A DNA stretch of 64,000 nucleotides from Selaginella tamariscina (Eukaryota > Streptophyta > Lycopodiopsida > Selaginellales > Selaginellaceae), in contig PUQB01000047.1 of NCBI GenBank assembly GCA_003024785.1, positions 305,652 to 369,651 of the forward strand, read 5' to 3'. Position numbers and translations under genes: made by a program. Under the pieces are notes generated by a model. It made no database searches. It saw only the letters and a list, made by a program, of their open reading frames with translations, and had not been told where the DNA came from. Of this stretch, positions 10,688-21,938 are shown in pieces (within the stretch, counting starts at the first letter, position 1; every line of letters starts with the position of its first letter).

Positions 10688-13600
10688 CTCCCCCCCAAAC
10701 CGAAGCCACTTACCAACCCAAATCTGTGGCGCAAGAGTTGAAACTGGTGTGGCCCCAATGGCTTGGTGAGAAGGTCAGCTGGCATGTCCTTTGTCCCAAG
10801 ATGTTGGACGGCCAGTGTGCCACCATCAACTAGCTCACGCACGTAGTGGAATTGGACTTCAATGTGCTTCGAGCGAGCATGGTGGACGGGGTTCTTGGAC
10901 ATGGCAATGCTGCTCAAGTTGTCGCACCAAGAAGGAGTGGGGCCAGCTTGTGGACATCCCAGCTCAGCAAGTAGCCCCCGAGCCCAAACCACTTCCCTGC
11001 TACCAGTAGTGAGTGCAATGTACTCAGCTTCTGCACTAGAAAGTGCCACCACAGATTGTCGCTTAGAAGCCCACGCAATGGCACCTCCTGAGAAGGAAAG
11101 GCAAATGCCAGAAGTTGAGCGATGACCTTTGTTGTTGGCAAAGCTAGCATCTGTGTAGCATGTCAACGATGCATCACCTCCCGAATAAGCAATGCCACAA
11201 TCCATAGTGCCCCGAAGGTATCTGACGATACGCTTGGCAGCTTGCCAATGCATGGTGGTTGGTGACGTGTTATACTGACTTAAGGCAATAGTCGCATATG
11301 CGATGTCGGGGCGAGTCATTAGGGACAAATATGTGAGACAACCGATGAGATGCCGATAAGGAGTCCCAGCAGGTAGAGGCTCACCGGGTTGCTCAATTGT
11401 GAGGTCAATGGCACCGACAACCATTGGGGTCTTGACAGGGTGGCAATCACGCATACCAAACCGATCCAGCAAGACTTCGACCTTACGTTGTTGGCTAAGC
11501 ATGTAGCTACCAGACTTGGGATCATGTGTGACCTCAAAGCCAAGAAAGTAAGAAACTTGGCCAAGGTCCTTCATCTGGAATTGCTGGCTAAGAGAAACTT
11601 TTAGAGCAGCAATGGCATCAGTGTCATCACCCATGATGAGCAAATCATCAACATAGAGGGCCACGATGAGCATGCTCTTGGCATGGCCTTTCACATACAC
11701 ATTGGGATCAGCATGGCAGCGAGAAAAGCCTTGAGCACGTAAGGTAGCATCAAATTTTTGGTACCAAACACGGGAGCTTTGTTTTAAGCCATACAAAGCT
11801 TTCCGCAATTGCCATATAGTGCCACTAGAGGCAACATCATCCTCAAACCCAAGAGGTATATGCATGTAGATATCCTCTTGCAAATCCCCATTCAAGAAGG
11901 CTGTCTTGACATCCATATGGTGGACTTGCCATTTGCGAGCAGCCGCAAGTGCAAAAAGGGTACGGAGGCTGGCCATTTTTACAACTGGTGAGAATGTTTC
12001 ATCATAGTCAAGGCCATGGACTTGGCGAAATCCGCGAACAACTAACCGTGCCTTATAACGTACCACTTGACCATCTTTTCCATACTTTTTGGAAAAGATC
12101 CATTTTGGATCCAAAACACGTCGTCCCGGTGGTGCTGAATCCACTTGAACATAGGTGCCGTTAACCCGAATGGAAGCAACTTCTTCCGCAATGGCTTCCA
12201 TCCAATATGGAGCCTCAGGCCCTGAGACGGCCTCATCATAGGTCATGGGGATGCCAGCATCAACAAGACCACAAAAATCATCGAGCTCCGCAGCATCTAC
12301 TTCAATATTTTCTCGGACTTTCAATGAAGGTCGACGTTCCCGGGGTTGATCAAGAATTGGCATCGGATCAGGCATGCCACGACGTCGACGAGGTGGTGGA
12401 GGTGTCGAAGGCCTATCCTCAATTTGAGCATCAACTGGTTCAGGCATGTCTAGAAGTGGAGGATTCCCCAGTGGAATCTCTAGTGGTAACTCATGAATAG
12501 GATCTAAAGGCGGAGGCAAGAGTGGACCATCTCCCATAAGTGGTATCAAAGGAACAAGTTGAGTCTCATCAATGAAAGAAGGATCTTGAAGAGCCTCTGT
12601 GCGCATGGGAAAGTCATCTTCGTTGAACATGACATCCGTGCTAACAAGAGCCTTATGAGATGCAAGATCCCACAACTTGTAAGCTTTTCTCCCGATGGTG
12701 TCATCTTGTGCATATCCTATGAAGATGAATTTTTTACTTTTGGGATCCAGTTTTTTCCGAAGTTGATCAGGGGTATGTGCGTATGCCGCACAACCGAAGA
12801 CTCGAAAGTGAGACACATCAGGAGTAGACCCTGTCCAAAATGCCTCAGGGGTTTTTCCATCCAAAGCAGCCGTAGCAAGGCGATTTTGGACATGCATTGC
12901 TGTGGCTATGGCCTCTTGCCAAAACGTCTTGTCAAGATGTCCATCAGCTAACAAAGCACGAGCAGCATTGACAAGAGTGCGATTCTTCCTTTCTGCAACA
13001 CCATTTTGCTGGGGGGTGTAGCGAGCCGTGGCTTGCAGTCGTATGCCTACATCACGACAGATGCCCCGAAGCTCATTGTTGAGGTATTCACCACCACCGT
13101 CAACTCGAAGAGCTTTTATCTTTCGGCCAAGGAGATTTTCAACATAGGCCTTATATGTTTGAAACGCAACAACTGCATCGCTCTTGCGCATCAAGAAGTG
13201 AATGCATGTCCGACGGCTATAGTCATCAATGAATGTGATGAAATACTTCGCACCATCATGGCTTGGCACGTCCATGGGACCACAAAGATCAGAATGGACC
13301 AAGTCCAAAAGTCCAATCGCTCGATGCTTACTCGGCGAGAAATTTCGGCGGTGATGCTTGCCTAAAACACAAGCTTCACAAAACGTAGATGGGATACGTC
13401 GGAAATCCAATCCAGTAACTATGCCTTGTGATTTCATTCGTTGAAGAGATTGGTAATTCACATGACCGAGTCTCTTGTGCCAGAGCTCTGCACGAGAATC
13501 TGCCTCCACAGTTTGAAAGGCCTGAACTGAGTCGGCAGCAGTAATCTCGTACAAGTCCCCAATGCGTTTCCCACGAAGCAACTGTGTACCAAGCATGTGA

Positions 13601-14868
13601 AAGTCGCTAGAGTCAACCAAGGAGACTCCCTTTGCATCAAAGACTACCACTGCACTTTGATCGCATATCTTGGCGATGGACATTAAATTACGTCGCAAGG
13701 TGGAGACGTGCATGGCACCATCAAATGTCATGGTCCGCCCATGATCAAGTGAGAGCCGAAATTGCCCGATGCCTTCCACAGGGATGGTGGTATTATCACC
13801 TAAATGAACAGCATGCTTTTCAATGTTCGGTTGGTAACACTCAAAAAGACTTTTCTTATTGCCCATAAGATTAGTACAACCAGAGTCTAGAAGCCACCTA
13901 CTCGGTGCTACAACTGCCTCTGCGTTGTAGAGTTCCTCGTCAACCTCATTTGTTGTAGCAGTCCCATTGCTCTCGAGTAGATTAGCTTTCGCCGTCATAG
14001 CAATTGGTCGTTTGACAGGCTTTGGAGCAGTGCAATCTTGAGCCCAATGGCCCATCTCCAAGCAACGAGCACACTGATTCTTAGCAAGTCTGGCCTTGGC
14101 ACGCCCAAATGCCCTAGAATTTTGCCCTTTCTGGGCATTTGCTGCTACCCTGAAATTTTGCCCTTTCTGGGCATTTGCTACTGCCCCAGAATTTTGCCCT
14201 TTCTGGGCATTTGCTGCTGCATACGTTTTTGCCACTTTGGCATCACCAAGAGCCTGTGAAGCATACATAGCATGTGGCATTTCCGCCCTCTCACTTCGCA
14301 TGGCTTCAATATTGCGAAGACTCCTCACGGCATCTGCCCAAGTCATCCCTGGTTGGAGAAGCAAGCTCTCAACTGCATTCTTCCAACTAGCCGGCAAGGA
14401 CTTGTAGAGTCGCAGCCTCTGCTGCTCATCCGTGAGACAATGCTTCGCCCCAGCAGCCGCAAGCTGTGTGAAAAATCCCTGGAGCTTGGCAATGTGAGTC
14501 TGGATACTACCATTTTCCTCTAGCCTCAAGGAATCTAGCTGTGAATGGATGTTGAAGACATCCATTTCACTCTTGATGCCATAGGTGTCGCTCAACCATT
14601 TCCAAAGTGCTGCTGCAGTGGATTTGGGAATGGATGGAGCAGCAAATAATACATTCGAGGACAGGCACATTGCAATACTTCCTCTAGCCTTGGAATCCCG
14701 GAGATTCCAGTCACGTACCTCAGCAGCAGTAGAACCTGGAGCTGGCGACGGCTCTGTTCCATCTACAATCCCCAACAACCCATGAAATAAGAGAAAGGAT
14801 TCAAGATGGATCTTGAATCCCTCAAATCCTTCTCCATCAAACTCGCGGATGGATGGCTTTCCTTCCAT
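10678..14868 (-). CDS. Ty1-copia Gag-Pol polyprotein (1396 aa, intact)
   Basis: The start chosen is MEGKPSIREFDGEGF, 24 bp inside the 5' LTR edge; a longer open frame upstream crosses the PBS and LTR and is unlikely to be used. Domain order: gag (about 1-260), a CCHC knuckle CARCLEMGHWAQDC (about 270), aspartic protease LLDSG (about 326), integrase (HSDLCGP, DGGGEY and QQNGVAERKNR, about 500-720), reverse transcriptase with YVDDLLIMG (about 1073), and RNase H ending SSAEAEYIALTTGS (about 1270). Integrase before RT defines copia. The frame runs through the polypurine tract and stops inside the 3' LTR. Three 12-aa repeats (NAQKGQN units) precede the zinc knuckle. All key residues are visible, so it may be functional. 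Confidence 0.96.
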   Translation of the reverse strand: MEGKPSIREFDGEGFEGFKIHLESFLLFHGLLGIVDGTEPSPAPGSTAAEVRDWNLRDSKARGSIAMCLSSNVLFAAPSIPKSTAAALWKWLSDTYGIKSEMDVFNIHSQLDSLRLEENGSIQTHIAKLQGFFTQLAAAGAKHCLTDEQQRLRLYKSLPASWKNAVESLLLQPGMTWADAVRSLRNIEAMRSERAEMPHAMYASQALGDAKVAKTYAAANAQKGQNSGAVANAQKGQNFRVAANAQKGQNSRAFGRAKARLAKNQCARCLEMGHWAQDCTAPKPVKRPIAMTAKANLLESNGTATTNEVDEELYNAEAVVAPSRWLLDSGCTNLMGNKKSLFECYQPNIEKHAVHLGDNTTIPVEGIGQFRLSLDHGRTMTFDGAMHVSTLRRNLMSIAKICDQSAVVVFDAKGVSLVDSSDFHMLGTQLLRGKRIGDLYEITAADSVQAFQTVEADSRAELWHKRLGHVNYQSLQRMKSQGIVTGLDFRRIPSTFCEACVLGKHHRRNFSPSKHRAIGLLDLVHSDLCGPMDVPSHDGAKYFITFIDDYSRRTCIHFLMRKSDAVVAFQTYKAYVENLLGRKIKALRVDGGGEYLNNELRGICRDVGIRLQATARYTPQQNGVAERKNRTLVNAARALLADGHLDKTFWQEAIATAMHVQNRLATAALDGKTPEAFWTGSTPDVSHFRVFGCAAYAHTPDQLRKKLDPKSKKFIFIGYAQDDTIGRKAYKLWDLASHKALVSTDVMFNEDDFPMRTEALQDPSFIDETQLVPLIPLMGDGPLLPPPLDPIHELPLEIPLGNPPLLDMPEPVDAQIEDRPSTPPPPRRRRGMPDPMPILDQPRERRPSLKVRENIEVDAAELDDFCGLVDAGIPMTYDEAVSGPEAPYWMEAIAEEVASIRVNGTYVQVDSAPPGRRVLDPKWIFSKKYGKDGQVVRYKARLVVRGFRQVHGLDYDETFSPVVKMASLRTLFALAAARKWQVHHMDVKTAFLNGDLQEDIYMHIPLGFEDDVASSGTIWQLRKALYGLKQSSRVWYQKFDATLRAQGFSRCHADPNVYVKGHAKSMLIVALYVDDLLIMGDDTDAIAALKVSLSQQFQMKDLGQVSYFLGFEVTHDPKSGSYMLSQQRKVEVLLDRFGMRDCHPVKTPMVVGAIDLTIEQPGEPLPAGTPYRHLIGCLTYLSLMTRPDIAYATIALSQYNTSPTTMHWQAAKRIVRYLRGTMDCGIAYSGGDASLTCYTDASFANNKGHRSTSGICLSFSGGAIAWASKRQSVVALSSAEAEYIALTTGSREVVWARGLLAELGCPQAGPTPSWCDNLSSIAMSKNPVHHARSKHIEVQFHYVRELVDGGTLAVQHLGTKDMPADLLTKPLGPHQFQLLRHRFGLVSGFGLGGSVT
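10688..10699 (-). other. Polypurine tract of the copia element
   Basis: On the minus strand the bases TTTGGGGGGGAG lie immediately before the 3' LTR. They are also translated as part of the open reading frame. Confidence 0.8.
14114..14221 (-). repeat. Three 36-bp tandem repeats in copia gag
   Basis: Units start at 14114, 14150 and 14186 and each encodes 12 residues containing NAQKGQN. They lie just N-terminal of the CCHC knuckle and keep the reading frame. Confidence 0.9.
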
Positions 14869-14880
14869 GGCGCTATCCGA

Positions 14881-14892
14881 GCTCCGATACCA
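14881..14892 (-). other. Primer-binding site, initiator tRNA-Met type
   Basis: On the minus strand, directly after the 5' LTR, the sequence reads TGGTATCGGAGC. This differs by one base from the usual plant copia site TGGTATCAGAGC, which is complementary to the 3' end of initiator tRNA-Met. Confidence 0.85.
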
Positions 14893-14979
14893 TGAGACAA
14901 TCAGGATCCAAGCGCACCGTGCTAACGGACACAAACGGAAAGCCCTAAATGTATATGTGGCGAGGTATGTCATGTAACA
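14893..14979 (-). repeat. Copia 5' LTR (87 bp)
   Basis: It is followed on the plus-strand right side by the TSD ATAAA (14980-14984). At under 90 bp it is unusually short for an autonomous copia element. Confidence 0.95.
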
Positions 14980-16877
14980 ATAAAGACTTGACATGTACAA
15001 ACAGTGTTGCTCGACTCGATCTCTACTTGTGTGCACGTGAAATACACACACACGTTGTCCATACCTACATGTATTACACGCAATGATTTGCAGCGCATCA
15101 GTTTATTTTGTTGTGAAAACTATAAAGAACCTCGCTCATGCTACACGCAAGAGAACAGTGATAGCCTCCATCCACCAGCCTGGAAGTGAAGTCTTCGAAC
15201 AGTTCGATAATTTATGTCTGCTTTCGCAAGGAAGTCTTATTTACTTTGGAGATGCCTCAGAAGCTGGAGAAGTATATTTTAAACTTAATATACACGTTTA
15301 TTCTTTTAATATATATGTTTATGATATCAAATACTAATTAAATATGTGCCGTACTTTGTAAACGCTGGATTCCCTTGTCCCCCAAGACGCAATCCATCTG
15401 ATCATTATCTTCACACTGTAAACTCTGACTTTGAGAAAGTTCAAGCGAGATTCAAGGTACATATCCAAATGACTTTCTGAAAGATATCATATTAACTAAA
15501 ATTAATGAATGTTTTTTTCCAGGAGATATAGAGTTGTATGGCAGTACACTATCTACATCACAAGTGATCAAAGTGCTTGTTGATGCTTTTTCAAACAGAA
15601 TGTTTACCTGCATTGGAATCAAAAGTTGAGGAGCTATCCCAGAAGGTAAGAACATTAATTGAGTAATAATTTTGTTATTTTAATCAATACTAAAGCTAGT
15701 TTATTTCATTCCTGTTAGAAAGGAGAAGAGAATGCCTACTCTATAGACTTGGCTTCTAAGGCAGGTCCCATAAACCAGGTTATCACGTTAACCAGGAGGT
15801 CTTTCAAAAACATGACTAGAGACCTCGGATACTATTGGCTTCATATCTTCATTTACTTGGTCCTCAGTGTTGTCATTGGCAGTATCTACTTTGACGTTTG
15901 TAAAGAATATGGGTCCATTGCTGTAAGTGTGTGTGTGTGTATGTGCCGTTATGAACTAACACTTGGTGTTTCAGTCAAGAGTTGGTTGCATATCTTTCAT
16001 TGGCAGCTTCTTAACGTTCATGTCAATTGGAGGATTCCCATCATTCGTCGAGGACATGAAAGTATGTTTTACTTCACACACAGATATAAAATTACAAGAG
16101 TAAGAGTCTGTGTCTCTACTCTTAATATACATTGTATAACATGTATATTGATACTACTTGCAGGTATTCTATCATGAGAGTCAAAATGGACACTATGGAG
16201 AGCTGGTGTTTGTGATTGCAAACACTATATCTTCGGCTCCATACCTGTTCTTGATATCTTTGGGATCAACAGCTGTCTTTTACAATATGGTGAAACTGCA
16301 CTCAGGATTCCCACCACTTTGTATATTTCGTTCTCAACTTATTTGCAGCGGTGGCCCTGGTTGAAAGTTTGATGATGTGTTGCAACAGTAGTGCCGAACT
16401 TTCTCATGGGAATTAGGAATTCTGGTATTTTTTTTACTAATTAAGTACTCATTCACTAAATTATAAGCTATCTTCTTTGCTACATGCAGGGACTCTTTAT
16501 GCTAGTTGATGGATTTTTCAAGCTTGCTAACGAATTACCAAAGGGTTTATGGAAATACCCTTTGCATTACGTAGCCTTCCACACATACTTGCTACAGGTA
16601 AGTTAGTACATGCTAGGTAGGGGTTATACCAAAATGACTTTCTGGGACTAGAGTTTGACAATGTTGATCCTTCTCAACCAAGGCTTACTGGTCGAACCGT
16701 GCTAAATCAGTATCAAGGTCCAAATGGGTGGACATTGCAGTGCTGTTTCTCATGATCTTTATATATAGAGCACTGTTTGTTATTATGATCAAAGTCAGTC
16801 GCATCATAAATTGGAAGGACTTGCTTAGCAGCCTTCACTTCAGAAGACATAAGCACCAAGTTGAGCAAGTTGAATAA

Positions 16878-19800
16878 CCATCTTGATTACTCAGCTAGGT
16901 TTAAATAATATAGAAGGGCTGTATAACGGAAGTGTTCTTGTGTCAAGTGCTCTAGCACTCTAGCACTCATGTTATGCTCGTAATGATATTGGTTTTACTA
17001 TTTCTAGAAAAAAAAGAAATACAATTATTCACATGAAAAAGGCCCTTCAAACTTATGACAGAAATAATTAGCATGAAGGTTGTGTACGTTTATCACGGTA
17101 TACATGCCGAAGGAGTTCAGAAAAGCATGGTAACAAGTATTTTTAATATAGTGGTGGATATGGATTTTAGTGTAAATATAATTAAGGGTGTTTTATTGTG
17201 TTGTTCCTAGATTCTTTTATAAGTGAGCAAATCTGATGCAACATATTGTACATTACTAGAGGCATCCTGGATATGAGCCCCATTTTCACAAACGTTAAGC
17301 AAGCAAATATGCTGTCTTTCCTATAGGATTGGATTGTAATTGGTGCATCAAATGATGTAATATTCATTCAAATGAAAAACAGCCCAACAAAGATAATCCT
17401 TTCTGGCATGTATAAATTTGGACTCTTCAAAAGAAACGCTTGTGAAAACGTCAATACTGTACATGTAACGTAGTCTTTAACACATCTACGGGATTGATAC
17501 ATATATTTACACATATTTGTTGTGTGGAAACGTGTAACGATGTAAACTACTTACTACAGCTTTAGATACTAGAAGAAATCCGCCCAGACTTCCTAGGGCT
17601 GCAATGAGAAGACTGCCTTAGGAAGAGGAAAAGGAAACGACCTGGAAATGAAAATGCAAGAGATCTCGTATATATAGTGACAGTGTCCATTAGCATCCCG
17701 TTTGAAACCGTATAGGGTGGTTCCAACCGACATTAAATAATACAGTGGAAATTGTAAAACCCGTGAAAATGAACATCCCCTGTTATAGCTGAATTATTGT
17801 GTGCTATGTGAGTTTAAATATGATTACGAATAATATGCAGTTACATTTTAATGATTAAGGTCTTAATGGTACATATGGGTACATGTACATTTTAATATTA
17901 ATATTATCTTGATGTAGGAATGATATCCTAATAGTAATCCACTGTAAAGTTTTGTGATAATAAAGATAATAAGAATGATAGTGAGATAGTATAGTTACGC
18001 TTTAAAATTTATTGTGCCATGTGTAATAACCACATTAACAATGTTAAGTGATGTTCTGGTGTTATCGTGATGTCTAAGTGGTGAAAAAAATGATAAGAGA
18101 ATAAGTATGGTTTAGTCAAGTGATATTTAATATTATTGTGATAAGTGATACTAATGAAGATAAGTATGGCTTAGTCACAAGAACAGAAGTCTTATGCAAG
18201 TATATGTTAATATAGTCAGATAATAAATCCTAGTGCAATAGTGAATAACGAGGTAAAAGAAGAATAATAATAGTAATGGAATTAACACGTAGTATCACAA
18301 ATAAATGAGTGATATCAAGAATAAAAAATGAAATCAACACACAATATGTTGTTATTTATTTAATTTAATGGTTGTTAAATATTTTATTAGTTATTTATTT
18401 GGTAGGGATAGGGATATATATAATAGATCATAAGACCATGCTATATATCGTGGTGTAGTTAATGATATTTATGTGTGCTTTAAAATTTGTGATTCATCGT
18501 ATTGAGTGAGTCATTTGGTATATATCCCTTTATTTGAAAATAATATATTCTATAAATATTAAGTACATAATTAAAACATCATTTATTAAATTCATGAACA
18601 TGCATGTGGAAATTAAATAATAGTAATACAAAATGTGTAATGAAAAATACATATTAATTATTATGTACATAATTAAAAGAAATAATAAATATATTAATAT
18701 AACAAGTTATGTGTGTGTATGCATTCACAACTAATTAGTAGTACTAATTTTCTTTACACATTTTGTATAGATTTCTACATACACTCACTAAAATACATGT
18801 AGTGCATATATGTGATCATTTGAAATCATGTATTTACTTAGTATATTATTTTGAATGACATCTTAAATCCCTGTCTGTCTGATAGTTATTTTAAATTTTG
18901 TGATAACATTTAATGATTATCGTAAATCAATTTAATCATTATTAAACTTAAGAGGTTAAAGTGGGTTAAAGATATAATATATAGAGATAAATTCACCAAT
19001 TTAAGATAATAATTAAATTCAAGGTCAAGTTAAAAATAAACTTAAAAAGTTAAGGATAATAATTAAATTAAGTGTCAGAATTTTTGAAGTTTCATTCTAA
19101 ATACGATCTGCATATGTAGAAGTTTCATCTTAGGAACATTATTATTTACATGGAAGTTTCATTCTAAGTATGATCTGCATATGTAAAAGTTTCATATTAG
19201 GTATGTTATTATCTACGTGGAAGTTTCATTTTAAATAAATATGATCTGCATATGTAGAAGTTCTATCTGAAGTACATTATTATCTAAGTGGAAGTTTCAT
19301 TCTAAATACGATATGCATATGGAGAAGTTTTATATTAGGTACGATAGATTGCTCTGTCACAACTTTATGGTGAACTTATTAAATTATTTAGAGTGAAATT
19401 TAAATAAAAATATTATGCAAGGACCCAGTCCCTGTGCATTAATCATACATATAAGAATGTAATTCTAAGAAGGTTTAAATTAAAAAATATATATTTTAAA
19501 TATTAAATTAGATTATGTAAAATAAACAAGACTAAGTATATTTTATAGAAATTTAATATTATTTTCTTAGAATTTTTACTTTGACACAGGTGATTTTTCT
19601 AAGTATGCTTTTGTATTCTCTTTTAATTATTTATTACTTTTTCTAAATTTATACATGCACATTTGTATGACTTAAATAAATTATTATATTTATTCTTAAT
19701 TAAAAAAGTTTATTTTCTTTGAACACATGATGCTTATAAGTATATAAAGTGTTTATTCTTTTCTAAATATACAGTATATATACACTTCATATATATACAA

Positions 19801-20087
19801 TATATAAACGTTAAAAATATAATTATTATAATATTATAAATTATTATTATCTATCCTAGCATAATTTTAATGTCCTACGCTATCCACACAGAACATTACT
19901 AGAGTTCATGTTAGACTATATCTAACATTTAAATAAGATCTTTTATTACAAATATAGAATTAACGTAATTGGTATCTAAATCTTATAAGGTGATCTTAAA
20001 CACACTTACTAAACTAAGTGGTGATCAAAATGCCATCAGTCTGTTCTAGAAACATTGTGTGTGTATGTATTTCTAAGGCATTGATAC
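16878..20087. other. AT-rich spacer after ABCG A
   Basis: No gene seen. The sequence is collinear with 47336-50860 downstream of ABCG B, for example the segments beginning near 17040 and 47345, and near 20040 and 50803. At 17030 the text aatacaattattcacatg shows the empty site of the gypsy element inserted after copy B. Confidence 0.7.
19086..19345. repeat. Tandem repeat, about 67-71 bp period, 4 copies
   Basis: The phrase gaagtttcattctaa recurs at 19086, 19153, 19220 and 19291. A second, weaker gaagttt motif lies about 33 bp into each unit, so each unit is itself a degenerate dimer. The collinear spacer of unit 2 (about 50.0-50.3 kb) lacks this expansion. Confidence 0.85.
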
Positions 20088-20190
20088 AGTTCTCCTGCCA
20101 AACATACCCATTTCTTTAAAAGTCCAAAGCTGGTGTCTGTTATCTCCATAGTAGTTGTGCTTGCTTCTGCTTGTAACTCGCACTATATAA
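20088..20190 (+). pseudogene. Relic of the final exon of a second VWA-Cache paralog
   Basis: The sequence from gttctcctgccaaac to cttgtaactcgcac matches 51545-51650 and the left edge of the window. Only the last exon is left here, directly before VWA-Cache copy 2. It confirms that each unit began with the tail of a second VWA-Cache gene. Confidence 0.5.
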
Positions 20191-20472
20191 TGTTATTAAT
20201 ACTCTTATTCATGCTGTTCATAAACATGACTTTCTTTTGTATTAGTACTGGTTATGCAAGTTGCCTGTTTAACACGTGCTTCCAAGTTGTTGATGCCTGA
20301 ACACTCACTCTATGCAGCTACATTTATGCTCCATGTGCATGCCAGAGTGTGTGTGGACACAGTCAGCGATATGCATGGGATTGAAGTTTCATTAACTATA
20401 GGGAATGACGACTTTTGACCGCTAATCAACTTGAAATTATACATATTACTCGTTAAACTGCTCACACTGGTC

Positions 20473-21938
20473 AATGGCAATGGTTTCTGATAAGTCCAGG
20501 GCTGTAGATATTTCTAGAGCTGCTCTTTGTTATCCAAGTGCTACATTCACAAGGTAATATTGAAATCGAAGGTGTTTTGGATGCTACTGACTTTCAAGTG
20601 CAAGAGATTGTTAAGCTAGCTTTTTCTAACCATGCAAATATTTGTGGTAATCCTAAGTCTCTTTACCATTAAACAAATCATAAAGAACTGTTAAACACAC
20701 TTAGCAATCAATGGTGACCAAGTTGCTGTTTCAAGGATGAGTGGTGAATTAATTGGTAACCCAGTAAGTGGACACTAAATACAAACATTATCATGTATAT
20801 TTAAATGTTTATTAATGATATTATAGGTTTCAGTTTCACTGTAAGGCATAAAAACCTCTGCTGATCAAGCTGCTATTAAATCTTTAAAGGATGCTATAAA
20901 AGTGGGGCAGTTGATAGTAAGCAAATTGGCTTGAAAGCTACATTCACCGAAGCTCTTCAGCACTTGAAGTCCAGCGGCGAGTTAAAAGTGAGATGCGTGC
21001 ATGCATGTCAGAGAGAGAATGAGTGAGTGAGTGATTATTTAGTAGAACGATCTGAACAATGAAGTTTAGAACACATAAGGCATGGTCTAGCATATGAACT
21101 CTTAGTTACATGTAGTCTTGTGTTCATGGCCACCGTTCTAGATTCAACGTGTGTGCGGGCGTAGTTCCAGATAAGTTAATGCGGCATATAAATCTATAGG
21201 TATTGATTGTCTTAACAAGTGGGCCATTTGCGAGCAATTTAAACCTGATGGACATGATCCCCATTTTTGCCCAGCTCAATCAAGGAAATGTTGCAGTTTT
21301 TCTCTACAGGATTGGATACATTGATTTAAATGAAAAGCTGCTTGAACATGACATTTGAAATGGAAAGTGTGGAGTTATTTAGACTATATAGCTTGGCTTC
21401 GATTTACCAGATACCTGTTTGGGTACCACTTTACAACGACGGAGCTGGACTGGGAAACGCTACCACTTCCACCTATCCAGGTTAGTGGCTTAGGGTTTTC
21501 ATAGCATTTGACGATAATGTGGACATTATTGTTGTGAACATGCTGATTAGTAAGCTGGGATTATCAGTTATTCAAGAGGCTATTGCTAAACGAAGTGCTA
21601 CCAACACATCAACAAGGTTTTGTTTCTCCAACACCAGTTAAGTAGTTTGATATCTCTATTTATTTTGCTTAACAACATATTATGATTTAGGTTGTTTGAA
21701 CAATACTGTGACCTGTACTTCAACCCAGCTTACTCCCATTTGTGCAAGGAAGGATTTAACAACACCCTTGTCAGAATTTATTTGTTGTGGACAAAATTGT
21801 TCTCTGTCTAGCAATACGAGACAAAAATTAAATCTCAGGCCAATCGTTCTTGGTGTTTCTATTGGATTGCTCTTGCTACTGCTTTATTGCGCTGGTTGTT
21901 GTTATAATTCAACACGCAAACAAAAAGTCGGCAGCTAG
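20473..21938 (+). pseudogene. VWA-Cache membrane protein, copy 2 (deleted and frameshifted)
   Basis: The same gene as copies 1 and 3, but more decayed. The first exon is recognisable (RAALC for the signal-peptide region, then TDFQVQEIVKLAF). The whole segment carrying VWA_N and the MIDAS motif is missing: sequence passes from the first exon end (near 20650) directly to the part encoding ELIGNP (20735-20765). Later parts are present: the VWA C-terminal half near 21200-21330, the Cache motif VPLYNDGAGLGN near 21430-21465, and the Cys-rich stalk plus transmembrane segment at 21696-21938 (TVTCTSTQLTPICARKDLTT, SIGLLLLLLYCAGCC). With no metal-site motif and several indels it cannot make the normal protein. 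Confidence 0.7.

Larger units (their letters stand above)
10600..14979 (-). mobile_element. Ty1-copia LTR retrotransposon, intact, very short LTRs
   Basis: The insertion has a perfect 5-bp TSD, ATAAA, at 10595-10599 and 14980-14984. Its two LTRs (10600-10687 and 14893-14979) start TG and end CA and differ by only a 1-bp indel, so the insertion is recent. Directly inside the 5' LTR (minus-strand reading) is a primer-binding site, and directly before the 3' LTR a polypurine tract. One uninterrupted polyprotein fills the interior. Total length is 4380 bp. It lies antisense within ABCG copy A. Confidence 0.97.
9850..16877 (+). pseudogene. ABCG (WBC) half transporter, copy A, broken and interrupted by a copia element
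   Basis: The nucleotide-binding domain has Walker A (GPSGSGKST near 9990), the signature LSGGEKRR (near 10440), Walker B LLFLDEP (near 10500) and the H-loop SIHQPGS (near 15170). The ABCG-typical AGFPCPPRRNPSDH follows near 15365. The membrane domain starts near 15780 (RRSFKNMTRDLGYYWLHIF) and ends with MIKVSRIINW near 16800. This domain order (NBD first) and these motifs resemble the plant ABCG11/WBC group, half transporters of lipids and cuticular compounds at the plasma membrane. Breaks: the original ATG at 9850 is out of frame with the NBD; there is a 1-bp insertion near 10185 and a deletion near 10265 that removes the Q-loop segment; and a 4.4-kb copia element lies after the D-loop. Confidence 0.85.

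Noticed and set aside
10791..14785. Several plus-strand open frames of 60-130 codons across the copia element
   Set aside because: They are antisense shadows of the intact minus-strand polyprotein and show no motifs.
14988..15051. Upstream extension of the copia reading frame to an ATG at 15051
   Set aside because: The extra 61 codons cross the PBS, the 5' LTR and host DNA; the start at 14868, just inside the element, is far more plausible.
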